From: Thermomonas sp.
Lineage (GTDB): Bacteria; Pseudomonadota; Gammaproteobacteria; Xanthomonadales; Xanthomonadaceae
Reading direction: 5' to 3'
Assembly (NCBI GenBank): GCA_024711415.1
Contig: JANJSW010000237.1
Location: 1 to 6,886 of the forward strand
Length of the DNA: 6,886 nt
Positions 1 through 5,658 of this stretch are shown here, one piece after another. The notes below the pieces were generated by a model. It was not told where the DNA came from, searched no databases, and saw nothing but the letters and a program-made list of their open reading frames with translations. Each line of letters starts with the position of its first letter. The first letter of the stretch is position 1. A program made the position numbers and the translations under genes.

Positions 1-72
1 CGGGTAGCGCGCCGGGTCGAGCCGGTGCAGGTCGAGCAGGTCGATGTCGGCTGGCAGGGTGGCGGCAGTCAT
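1..72 (-). CDS. pabB: Probable aminodeoxychorismate synthase component I, N-terminal 24 codons only (partial)
   Basis: The ATG at 72-70 opens a frame that runs off the left edge; only MTAATLPADIDLLDLHRLDP and the next four residues ARYP are visible. A start of this kind, with a leucine/aspartate-rich stretch leading into LHRLDPARYP, resembles what I recall of the N-terminus of xanthomonad PabB proteins, and pabB is the gene I expect after fabF in that group. PabB makes 4-amino-4-deoxychorismate from chorismate with ammonia from a PabA partner, for folate synthesis. The gene lies 55 nt after the fabF stop on the same strand, so it is probably in the same operon. A GGGAGGG run about 12 nt before the ATG can serve as a ribosome binding site. 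With so little sequence the product is a reasoned guess; the reading frame and start are better supported than the name. Confidence 0.55.
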   Translation of the reverse strand, partial: MTAATLPADIDLLDLHRLDPARYP

Positions 73-84
73 TGGTGAAGTGCA

Positions 85-119
85 CCCTCCCCGGCCCTCC
101 CCGGCCGCGCAAGGGAGGG
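85..119 (-). promoter_or_regulatory. G-rich leader element before pabB: tandem 10-bp repeat with quadruplex potential and a competing hairpin
   Basis: On the plus strand CCCTCCCCGG is repeated perfectly in tandem (85-94 and 95-104). The sense (minus) strand therefore has four G-runs of 3-4 bases separated by loops of 1, 2 and 1 nt, a classic quadruplex pattern, and it includes the likely ribosome binding site of the downstream gene. Just upstream on the sense strand, CCCTCCC (119-113) is complementary to GGGAGGG at 101-95, which would give a 7-bp hairpin with an 11-nt loop, and equally to GGGAGGG at 91-85. The hairpin and the quadruplex cannot form together. The pattern is directly visible; any regulatory effect is inference. 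Confidence 0.5.
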
Positions 120-127
120 AGTGGGCG

Positions 128-1366
128 TCAGATCCGCTTGAACACCAGCGTGCCGTTGGTGCCGCCGAAACCGAAGCCGTTGGACACCGCCACGTCGATC
201 TTCGCCTCGCGCGCCACGTTCGGCACGTAGTCCAGGTCGCAGCCTTCGCCCGGATTTTCGAGGTTGATGGTGGGCGGGATCACGCCGGTCTGCAGCGCCT
301 TGATCGAATAGATCGCCTCCACCCCGCCGGCCGCGCCAAGCAGGTGGCCGGTCATCGACTTGGTCGAGCTGACCATCGTCTTGTAGGCGTGGTCGCCCAG
401 CGCGCGCTTGATCGCCAGCGTCTCGGCGAGGTCACCCAGCGGGGTGCTGGTGCCGTGCGCGTTGAGGTAGCCCACGTCCTCCGGGTTGATGCCGGCGTCG
501 CGGAAGGCCATCGCCATGCAGCGTGCGGGGCCTTCGCCGTTCTCGCTGGGCGCGGTCATGTGGAAGGCGTCGGAGGACGCGCCGAATCCTGCCAGCTCGC
601 AGTAGATGCGCGCGCCGCGGGCCTTGGCGTGCTCGTACTCCTCCAGCACCAGGATGCCGGCGCCGTCGCCCAGCACGAAGCCGTCGCGTTCGGCATCCCA
701 CGGCCGCGAGGCGCGGGTGGGATCGTCGTTGCGGGTGCTCATCGCCTTCATCGCGCAGAAACCGCCCATCGCGGTCGGCGAGCTGCCGCGCTCGGCGCCG
801 CCGGCGAACATCACGTCGGCATCGCCGTACTGGATCATCCGCATCGCCATGCCGATGCTGTGGTTGGCGGTCGCGCAGGCGGACACGGCCGAGAACGTCG
901 GCCCCTTGATCCCGGTCGCCAGCGACAGCTGGCCCGGCATCATGTTGATGATGGTGGAGGGAATGTAGAACGGGCTGATCTTGCGAACCCCGCCTTCGTG
1001 CAGCTTGACCGCGGTTTCCTCGATCCCCCAGATGCCGCCGATGCCGGCGCCGATCAGCGCGCCGATGCGCTCGGCATTGGCTTCGGTCACTTCCAGCCCG
1101 GCATCGTCCTTCGCCATCAGCGAAGCGGCCATGCCGTAGTGGATGAAGTGGTCCATCTTCTTGGCGTCCTTCGGGTTCACCCAGCGGGTGATGTCGAAGT
1201 CGCGCACCTCGCCGGCGATGCGGGTGGGATAGGTGCCGGCATCGAAGCCTTCCACCATGCCGATCCCGGAGCGGCCGTTGACGATGCCGTCCCAGTTGCT
1301 GGCCAGGTCGTTGCCCAGCGGCGAGACGATGCCCATGCCCGTGACCACCACGCGTCGCTTGCCCAT
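128..1366 (-). CDS. fabF: 3-oxoacyl-[acyl-carrier-protein] synthase II (KAS II)
   Basis: FabF is the elongating condensing enzyme of type II fatty-acid synthesis. It transfers an acyl chain from ACP to its active-site cysteine and condenses it with malonyl-ACP, and it handles the 16:1 to 18:1 step that governs temperature-dependent membrane composition. The 412-residue protein matches the usual length (413 in E. coli). The N-terminus is MGKRRVVVTGMGIVSPLGND. The thiolase-fold catalytic set is complete: Cys164 in SACATANHS, His304 in NAHGTSTPLGD, Lys336 in SSTKSMTGH and His341 in the same motif; the GFGFGGTN gating loop is at 397-404. The ATG at 1366 is chosen because GGAGGA lies 7 nt upstream and the family N-terminus begins there; the frame is open further upstream, across the acpP-fabF gap, but without family-like sequence. 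It follows acpP, separated by a GC-rich hairpin that may lower its expression relative to ACP. Confidence 0.97.
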   Translation of the reverse strand: MGKRRVVVTGMGIVSPLGNDLASNWDGIVNGRSGIGMVEGFDAGTYPTRIAGEVRDFDITRWVNPKDAKKMDHFIHYGMAASLMAKDDAGLEVTEANAERIGALIGAGIGGIWGIEETAVKLHEGGVRKISPFYIPSTIINMMPGQLSLATGIKGPTFSAVSACATANHSIGMAMRMIQYGDADVMFAGGAERGSSPTAMGGFCAMKAMSTRNDDPTRASRPWDAERDGFVLGDGAGILVLEEYEHAKARGARIYCELAGFGASSDAFHMTAPSENGEGPARCMAMAFRDAGINPEDVGYLNAHGTSTPLGDLAETLAIKRALGDHAYKTMVSSTKSMTGHLLGAAGGVEAIYSIKALQTGVIPPTINLENPGEGCDLDYVPNVAREAKIDVAVSNGFGFGGTNGTLVFKRI

Positions 1367-1400
1367 CGCCTTCTCCTCCACGCCTTCGTTACGTTCGATG

Positions 1401-1430
1401 CAAATACAGGGGGCCGCATGCGCGGCCCCC
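1401..1430 (-). terminator. Terminator-like hairpin between acpP and fabF (probable attenuator)
   Basis: A perfect 9-bp stem, GGGGGCCGC (1409-1417) with GCGGCCCCC (1422-1430), closes a 4-nt loop. On the sense strand it is followed by CTGTATTTG, a weak and interrupted T-tract. It lies 26 nt after the acpP stop and before the fabF ribosome binding site. The structure is typical of an intrinsic terminator, but the poor T-tract and the essential gene downstream argue for partial termination or RNA 3'-end protection. The stem is certain; its activity is inferred. Confidence 0.65.
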
Positions 1431-1455
1431 GGGGTACAGCTGGCGGACGCCGGGC

Positions 1456-1695
1456 TTACGCCTTGACGTGGGCCTTGATGTAGTCGATCGCAGCCTGCAC
1501 GGTGCTGATCTTTTCCGCATCTTCGTCCGGGATTTCGCACTCGAACTCTTCCTCGAGCGCCATCACCAGCTCCACGGTGTCCAGCGAGTCAGCGCCCAGG
1601 TCGTCGACGAACGACGCGCTGTTGGTGACATCTTCTTCCTTGACGCCCAGTTGCTCGACGACGATCTTCTTGACGCGCTCTTCGATGTTGCTCAT
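1456..1695 (-). CDS. acpP: Acyl carrier protein
   Basis: This is the small acidic carrier that holds fatty-acid intermediates as thioesters on a 4'-phosphopantetheine arm in the cytoplasm and interacts with every enzyme of the pathway. The 79-residue protein has the invariant attachment motif DSL with the modified serine at residue 37 (36 without the initiator Met), the four-helix ACP pattern starting [18 protein letters not shown], and the acidic recognition helix [23 protein letters not shown]. The FECE segment carries a cysteine where E. coli has FDTE, a harmless-looking substitution. GGAGGA lies 9 nt before the ATG, one of the best ribosome binding sites in the window, in keeping with a protein needed in large amounts. 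It is 89 nt downstream of fabG and is followed by a GC-rich hairpin that may cap or partly terminate the acpP message. Confidence 0.98.
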   Translation of the reverse strand: MSNIEERVKKIVVEQLGVKEEDVTNSASFVDDLGADSLDTVELVMALEEEFECEIPDEDAEKISTVQAAIDYIKAHVKA

Positions 1696-1784
1696 GTGGG
1701 TTGCTCCTCCCGGAAATCGGGTCGTTCAGTGGTTAAGTGTACGGGAAAGCCGGGCGGCATGAAGACAGGCCAGCCGGCGGGAAA

Positions 1785-2531
1785 TCACGGCATGTACATG
1801 CCGCCGTTGACGTGCAGGGTCTCGCCGGTGATGTAGGCCGCCGACGGGCCGGCGAGGAACGCCACCGCGCGGGCGATGTCGGCCGGCTCGCCCAGGCGTC
1901 CAAGCGCGATCTGGCCCAGCATCGCTTCCTTCGCAGCCTCCGGCAGGTCGGCGGTCATGTCGGTGGCGATGAAGCCGGGCGCGACCACGTTGACGGTGAT
2001 CCCGCGCGAGCCGATTTCTTTCGCCAGCGACTTGCTGAACGCGATGATGCCGGCCTTGGCCGCGGCGTAGTTGGCCTGGCCGGCGTTGCCGGTCACGCCG
2101 ATCACCGAGGCGATGTTGACGATGCGGCCCTTGCGCGCCTTCATCATCCCGCGCAGCACCGCTTTCGACGCGCGGTACACGCTGGTCAGGTTGGTATCGA
2201 GGATGGCCTGCCAGTCCTCGTCCTTCATCCGCATCAGCAGGTTGTCGCGGGTGATGCCGGCGTTGTTGACCAGGATGGAGATCGCGCCGAATTCGCTGGA
2301 TACGGCCTCCACCAGCGCCTCGATGGCGCCGGCCTCGTTGACGTCGAGCCGGCGGCCGTGGCCGCCGCGTGCAGCCAGCCGCTCGCCGATCGCCTGCGCG
2401 CCGGCGTCGCTGGTGGCGGTACCGATCACGGTGGCGCCCAGCGCCGCCAGTTCGTCGGCAATCGCCGCGCCGATCCCGCGCGATGCGCCGGTGACCAGCG
2501 CGACTTCACCCTTCAGCAACAACTCGCTCAT
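1785..2531 (-). CDS. fabG: 3-oxoacyl-[acyl-carrier-protein] reductase
   Basis: FabG is the NADPH-dependent short-chain dehydrogenase that reduces 3-ketoacyl-ACP to 3-hydroxyacyl-ACP in each elongation cycle. The 248-residue protein has the full SDR signature: cofactor loop TGASRGIG at 14-21, NNAG at 89-92, and the catalytic tetrad Asn114, Ser142, Tyr155 and Lys159 (in YAAAK). The C-terminal GETLHVNGGMYMP is the usual FabG ending. Its ATG overlaps the fabD TGA stop as ATGA (2531-2528), the signature of translational coupling. An ATG three codons earlier (2540) is possible, but GAGGAA at 2545-2540 is correctly spaced (8 nt) only for the 2531 start. The frame stays open far upstream inside fabD because of the high GC content; that extension is not coding. 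Confidence 0.97.
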   Translation of the reverse strand: MSELLLKGEVALVTGASRGIGAAIADELAALGATVIGTATSDAGAQAIGERLAARGGHGRRLDVNEAGAIEALVEAVSSEFGAISILVNNAGITRDNLLMRMKDEDWQAILDTNLTSVYRASKAVLRGMMKARKGRIVNIASVIGVTGNAGQANYAAAKAGIIAFSKSLAKEIGSRGITVNVVAPGFIATDMTADLPEAAKEAMLGQIALGRLGEPADIARAVAFLAGPSAAYITGETLHVNGGMYMP

Positions 2532-3484
2532 GCCTTCCATTCCTCGATGGCGCCGGCGAACTCCGCCGGCGTGCCCAACGCGCGGGCGTCGAGCGATTTG
2601 TCGATGCGCTTGACCAGGCCGGTCAGCACCTTGCCCGGGCCGCACTCGGCGATCCGGGTGACCCCGCGCGCGGCCAGCGCCTGCACGCAGCCGGTCCACT
2701 GCACCGGCAGGTAGAGCTGGCGCACCAGCGCGTCGCGGATCGCGTCGACGCTGTCGTGCGCACGGGCATCCACGTTCTGCACCACCGGCAACGCCGGCAG
2801 CTTCCATTCCAGCCCGGCCATGGTCTGCGCCAGCCGGTTGGCCGCCTCGCGCATCATCGGCGTGTGCGACGGCACGCTGACCGCCAGCTTCACCGCCTTG
2901 CGCACGCCCTTTTCCTGCAGCAGCGCCAGCGCGCGGTCCACCGCCGCGGCGTCGCCACCGATCACGACCTGGCCGGGCGAGTTGTAGTTGGCCGGCACCA
3001 CCACCTGCGCGCCGGAGGCTTCGGTGCAAATGGCTTCGACCAGCGCATCCTCGGCACCCAGCACGGCCGCCATGGCGCCGGTACCGGCCGGTGCGGCATC
3101 CTGCATCAGCTGGCCGCGGATGCGCACCAGATGCGCGCCGTCCTGCAGCGACAACGCGCCGGCGGCGACCAGCGCGGTGTATTCGCCCAGGCTGTGGCCG
3201 GCCAGCACCGACGGCATCGCGCCGCCCTGCTCGCTCCACAGCCGCCATACCGCCACGCCCGCCGCCAGCAGCGCCGGCTGGGTGTATTCGGTGCGGTTCA
3301 GCATTTCCTCGGGGCCGCCCTGCGACAGCGCCCACAGGTCCACGCCGGCACCTTCGGAGGCCTCCTGGAACGTGGCCTTCATCGAAGGATGCAGTTCGGC
3401 CAGTTCGGCCAGCATGCCGACCGCCTGCGAGCCCTGGCCCGGGAACACCAGGGCAACCGGATTGGATTGAATGGCTTCGCTCAC
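2528..3484 (-). CDS. fabD: Malonyl CoA-acyl carrier protein transacylase
   Basis: FabD moves malonyl from CoA to ACP, supplying malonyl-ACP to FabH and FabF. From the chosen start the protein has 318 residues, close to the family norm of about 310. Family motifs are all present: FPGQGSQ at 14-20 with oxyanion-hole Gln17, the nucleophile elbow GHSLGE with Ser98, Arg123 (RIRGQLMQ) that binds the malonyl carboxylate, Asn168 in NYNSPGQ, His207 in VPSHTPMM and the C-terminal GPGKVLTGL. The start is uncertain. GTG at 3484 gives MSEAIQSNPVALVFPGQ, near the usual length, but has no clear ribosome binding site. GTG at 3511 would add nine residues and has AGGA 9 nt upstream, although that AGGA is inside a small hairpin. 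The stop overlaps fabG by 4 nt. The 128-nt gap to fabH carries palindromes that could be regulatory. Confidence 0.95.
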   Translation of the reverse strand: MSEAIQSNPVALVFPGQGSQAVGMLAELAELHPSMKATFQEASEGAGVDLWALSQGGPEEMLNRTEYTQPALLAAGVAVWRLWSEQGGAMPSVLAGHSLGEYTALVAAGALSLQDGAHLVRIRGQLMQDAAPAGTGAMAAVLGAEDALVEAICTEASGAQVVVPANYNSPGQVVIGGDAAAVDRALALLQEKGVRKAVKLAVSVPSHTPMMREAANRLAQTMAGLEWKLPALPVVQNVDARAHDSVDAIRDALVRQLYLPVQWTGCVQALAARGVTRIAECGPGKVLTGLVKRIDKSLDARALGTPAEFAGAIEEWKA

Positions 3485-3510
3485 GCTATGCAAACCGTGC
3501 AGAGGGGGCA

Positions 3511-3525
3511 CAGGACGGAGTCCTG
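3511..3525 (-). promoter_or_regulatory. Small hairpin in the fabD leader overlapping a possible start
   Basis: CAGGAC (3511-3516) and GTCCTG (3520-3525) form a 6-bp stem with a 3-nt loop. On the sense strand the stem contains the AGGA that could serve as ribosome binding site for a GTG start at 3511, and that GTG begins inside the last stem base. If the upstream GTG is used, the hairpin would limit initiation. The inverted repeat is plain in the sequence; the effect is inferred. Confidence 0.35.
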
Positions 3526-3545
3526 CGATGGGGCGGGCATGATAC

Positions 3546-3557
3546 GAGCAATTGCTC
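3546..3557. promoter_or_regulatory. 12-bp perfect palindrome GAGCAATTGCTC between fabH and fabD
   Basis: A perfect dyad lies roughly midway in the 128-nt fabH-fabD gap, in a locally AT-richer patch. On the minus strand it is directly followed by TATCAT (3544-3539), a 5/6 match to a -10 box, but I see no convincing -35 at 16-19 bp. The arrangement would fit an operator overlapping a fabD promoter, or an RNA hairpin at the fabH 3' end. I do not recognise it as the site of a known fatty-acid regulator. Confidence 0.35.
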
Positions 3558-3612
3558 TAGCCCGTCTGTACCGGGGCGTATTGGGGGACCGGGTCGTGGC
3601 CGGCATCGCGCC

Positions 3613-4602
3613 TCAGTAGCGCAGCAGCGCCGAACCCCAGGTGAAGCCGCCGCCGAATGCTTCCAGCAGCACCAGCTGGCCGCGCTGCACCCGGCCCGAG
3701 CGCACCGCCTCGTCCAGCGCCAGCGGCACCGAGCCGGAGGAGGTGTTGCCGTGCTTGTCCACGGTGACGATCACACGGTCCATCGGCATGGCCAGCCGCT
3801 TGGCGGTGGCTTCGATGATGCGCAGGTTGGCCTGGTGCGGCACCAGCCAGTCCAGCGCAGTGCGGTCCAGCCCGTTCGATTCCAGCGCTTCCTCGACCAC
3901 CGAGTCCAGCGCCTTCACCGCGTGCTTGAACACCTCGTTGCCGGCCATCATCACCCGCACGCCGGCGTTCTCTTCTTCCGGCTTGAAGCCGACGGAGACG
4001 CCCACCGGGTTACCCAGCAGCTCCGCCTTGCTGCCGTCGGCATGCATGTGGGTGCTGAGGATGCCGGTGTCGGTATCGGCCTTGAGCACCACCGCGCCGG
4101 CGCCGTCGCCGAACAGCACGCAGGTGCCGCGGTCGTTCCAGTCCAGCATGCGGGTCAGGGTTTCGGCGCCGATCACCAGCGCAGTCTTCGCTGCGCCGGA
4201 ACGGATGAACTTGTCGGCGATGGTCAGCCCGTAGATGAAGCCGGAGCACGCGGCGTTGACGTCGAACGCCGGGCAGCCGGCGACGCCCAGCTTGTGCTGG
4301 ATCAGGCAGGCGGTGGAGGGGAAGATCAGGTCCGGGGTGGTGGTGCCGACCACGATCAGGTCGATGTCCGCCGCGGCGACACCGGCGGCCTCCAGCGCGC
4401 GCAGCGCGGCCTGGTAGCCGAGGTCGCTGGTGGTCTGGCCTTCCGCCGCCACGTGGCGCTCGCGGATGCCGGTACGTGCGGCGATCCACTCGTCGCTGGT
4501 GTCCACCATCTTCGCCAGGTCGTCGTTGGTCAGCACCTTCTCGGGCAGGTAGCTGCCGGTGCCGGCGATGCGGGCGTAGATGCGGCTTTCGGTCTGGCTC
4601 AT
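3613..4602 (-). CDS. fabH: 3-oxoacyl-[acyl-carrier-protein] synthase III (KAS III)
   Basis: FabH starts fatty-acid synthesis by condensing a short acyl-CoA, usually acetyl-CoA, with malonyl-ACP. The 329-residue protein is slightly longer than E. coli FabH (317) through its N-terminus. The catalytic triad is complete: Cys119 in [13 protein letters not shown], His256 in VPHQANLRI and Asn286 in KHGNTSSGS; the C-terminal [13 protein letters not shown] is characteristic. The [17 protein letters not shown] segment near residues 34-50 is a family hallmark. The ATG at 4602 is chosen because it gives the normal start about 12 residues before [15 protein letters not shown] lies 11 nt upstream, slightly far. 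The frame is open further upstream but is arginine/proline-rich GC noise. In E. coli plsX separates rpmF from fabH; here nothing coding lies between them. A GC-rich hairpin follows rpmF instead. Confidence 0.97.
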   Translation of the reverse strand: MSQTESRIYARIAGTGSYLPEKVLTNDDLAKMVDTSDEWIAARTGIRERHVAAEGQTTSDLGYQAALRALEAAGVAAADIDLIVVGTTTPDLIFPSTACLIQHKLGVAGCPAFDVNAACSGFIYGLTIADKFIRSGAAKTALVIGAETLTRMLDWNDRGTCVLFGDGAGAVVLKADTDTGILSTHMHADGSKAELLGNPVGVSVGFKPEEENAGVRVMMAGNEVFKHAVKALDSVVEEALESNGLDRTALDWLVPHQANLRIIEATAKRLAMPMDRVIVTVDKHGNTSSGSVPLALDEAVRSGRVQRGQLVLLEAFGGGFTWGSALLRY

Positions 4603-4704
4603 GCGAACGGCAACTCCCCTGATCAAGCGGACAAGATTAGCCGATGCGGGGCGCGGGCGCGGCCGAGGCCACCGCCGGGGCCGCCGCCACCGGGATTGCA
4701 GGCG

Positions 4705-4740
4705 CAGAAACGCCAACGGCCGCGCCATGGGGCGCGGCCG
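4705..4740 (-). terminator. Terminator-like hairpin between rpmF and fabH (probable attenuator)
   Basis: CGGCCGCGCC (4717-4726) pairs perfectly with GGCGCGGCCG (4731-4740) around a 4-nt loop, a 10-bp all-GC stem. On the sense strand it is followed by TTGGCGTTTCTG, only loosely T-rich. It begins 39 nt after the rpmF stop. A smaller 5-bp hairpin, CGGCC/GGCCG (4761-4774), precedes it. As with the acpP hairpin, the weak T-tract suggests partial termination or protection of an rpmF-containing RNA. The remainder of the gap (4603-4704) is low-complexity GC-rich sequence in which I see no gene. Confidence 0.6.
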
Positions 4741-4779
4741 GGCGTGGTGCGTCGTGACGCCGGCCTTGCGGCCGACGGA

Positions 4780-4974
4780 TCACTCTTCGTCAGCCACCTT
4801 GGTCTTCGGCACGATGACCTGCTTGCCGCGGTAGTAGCCGTCGGCGGTCACGTGGTGGCGCAGGTGGGTCTCGCCGCTGGTCGGGTCGGTGGCCAGCTGC
4901 TTGGCGGACAGGGCGTCATGGGCGCGGCGCATGCCACGGCGGGACGGGGAAACGCGGGACTTCTGGACAGCCAT
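4780..4974 (-). CDS. rpmF: 50S ribosomal protein L32
   Basis: L32 is a small basic protein of the large ribosomal subunit. The 64-residue product begins [22 protein letters not shown] and contains the diagnostic [20 protein letters not shown], close to E. coli L32 throughout. It lacks the four zinc-ribbon cysteines found in many other bacterial L32 proteins, so it is of the zinc-independent form. It is a few residues longer than the E. coli protein (57) through a tail ending [12 protein letters not shown] lies 7 nt before the ATG. It follows yceD after 51 nt, the conserved yceD-rpmF pairing. It may also have its own promoter in that gap and is followed by a strong GC hairpin; both would help match its output to other ribosomal proteins. 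Confidence 0.98.
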   Translation of the reverse strand: MAVQKSRVSPSRRGMRRAHDALSAKQLATDPTSGETHLRHHVTADGYYRGKQVIVPKTKVADEE

Positions 4975-5016
4975 CGGACAACTCCAAGAAAAACGTATGT
5001 GACGCGCGATGCGGCG

Positions 5017-5025
5017 ATTATCGCA
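5017..5025 (-). promoter_or_regulatory. Possible extended -10 promoter directly upstream of rpmF
   Basis: The sense strand reads TGCGATAAT, that is GATAAT (5/6 match to TATAAT) preceded by TG one base upstream, the extended -10 pattern that can work without a good -35. The best -35-like element, TTGACC at 5049-5044, is 21 bp away, too far for a standard promoter. Transcription would start near 5010 and give a leader of about 36 nt that keeps the rpmF ribosome binding site. The same bases form an 11-bp palindrome, GCGATTATCGC (5014-5024), which may be coincidental. Confidence 0.35.
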
Positions 5026-5544
5026 CTATTCCTTCTTCCACCCGGTCAACGCCGCGAACGGGTTGGCCTGGGCGGTTTCCTCCACGGTGGGCGCGAAATC
5101 GCGCTCGACCGCTTCGGCATCGGGCGAGACCGGCACCACCGGCAACGCCAGAATCAATTCGTCCTCGACCAGCTCGGCCGGCCGCAGCAAGCCGTCGGCG
5201 GGCACCAGCAGCGGCTCGTATTCCGGCGGCAGGGCCGCTTCGTCGGCCTCGTCGCGGATCAAGCCCAGCCGCTGCACCAGCCGCACCGGTTGCAGGAACC
5301 GCTGCAGGCTGCGCTGGCATTCCAGCGGCAACTCCGCATCGATCCGCAGCTCGACGTGGGGCACCTTCAGGCTGTCGGTATCGAAGGCCAGCATGTAGCG
5401 GACCTCGCCTTCGGCATCGACCAGGCTGCCGCGCAGCCGGGTCATCGCCGCCAGCGGAATCCTGCCCTCGAACTCGCGCCGCGCCGCCACCATGCGCCAG
5501 GCATCCAAGACTTCTGGCACCCGGCTTGTCGACTGTTCGGACAT
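5026..5544 (-). CDS. yceD: YceD family protein (DUF177), 23S rRNA accumulation factor
   Basis: This is the DUF177/YceD protein conserved next to rpmF; family members have been linked to 23S rRNA accumulation, so a role in large-subunit biogenesis is likely. The 172-residue length matches E. coli YceD (173). Shared motifs are VELRIDAELPLECQRS at about 64-79, PPEYEPLLV near 106-114, VEDELILALPVVP at 126-138 and the C-terminal NPFAALTGWKKE. In E. coli the cysteine motif is ECQRC; here the second cysteine is Ser79 and only Cys76 remains, so a paired-cysteine metal or redox site is not available. The ATG at 5544 gives the family start. The frame is open to an ATG at 5604, but that extension would read through a consensus promoter. 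No clear ribosome binding site precedes 5544, and the predicted transcript begins only a few bases before it. Confidence 0.93.
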   Translation of the reverse strand: MSEQSTSRVPEVLDAWRMVAARREFEGRIPLAAMTRLRGSLVDAEGEVRYMLAFDTDSLKVPHVELRIDAELPLECQRSLQRFLQPVRLVQRLGLIRDEADEAALPPEYEPLLVPADGLLRPAELVEDELILALPVVPVSPDAEAVERDFAPTVEETAQANPFAALTGWKKE

Positions 5545-5554
5545 AAGCCGCAAA

Positions 5555-5583
5555 ATGCTACGCGCCACGCCGGTTCCTGTCAA
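5555..5583 (-). promoter_or_regulatory. Sigma70-type promoter of the yceD-rpmF-fab operon
   Basis: The minus strand carries a perfect -35 box TTGACA (5583-5578), a 17-bp spacer, and TAGCAT (5560-5555), a 4/6 match to TATAAT that keeps the key T, A and final T. This is the best promoter match in the window and stands before the first gene of the operon. Transcription is expected near 5548, about 4-5 nt before the yceD ATG, so the message would be leaderless or nearly so. Confidence 0.75.
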
Positions 5584-5623
5584 ACCAACCCGTGGGTGGG
5601 CCACGGCGGCGGTCCTTGCCGGT

Positions 5624-5652
5624 TTGCGGCTCCGGACGGCCTCGCGCAGACT
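5624..5652 (+). promoter_or_regulatory. Candidate divergent promoter for the coiled-coil gene and maf
   Basis: TTGCGG (5624-5629) and CAGACT (5647-5652) are separated by 17 bp. Each box matches the sigma70 consensus at only three positions, but these include the TTG of the -35 and the second and last bases of the -10. The expected start of transcription, about 7 nt after the -10, falls on the A of the ATG at 5659, which has no ribosome binding site. It shares a 114-bp divergent region with the yceD promoter. Confidence 0.4.
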
Positions 5653-5658
5653 GCGCCG

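Noticed and set aside
44..1483. 479-codon open frame on the plus strand opposite fabF
   Set aside because: It is the antisense of fabF and acpP, with His/Arg/Ala/Gly-rich composition and no family motif; long antisense frames are expected at this GC content.
1709..1721. CCCGGAAATCGGG inverted repeat before acpP
   Set aside because: The arms are only 4-5 bp and partly cover the ribosome binding site of a gene that should be strongly translated; probably chance in GC-rich DNA.
1736..1763. Possible acpP promoter TTCATG-N16-TACACT on the minus strand
   Set aside because: The -35 matches at only three positions and the spacer is short; a separate acpP promoter is plausible biologically but this sequence is not strong enough to call.
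1785..3335. Extended 516-codon version of the fabG frame, as if a FabD-region fusion
   Set aside because: The upstream part is an out-of-frame reading of fabD, arginine/glycine/alanine-rich, while FabD itself is intact in its own frame and overlaps fabG by 4 nt.
4634..4662. TAATCT on the minus strand as a -10 box for fabH
   Set aside because: It matches the consensus at only three positions and the region where a -35 should lie is pure GC.
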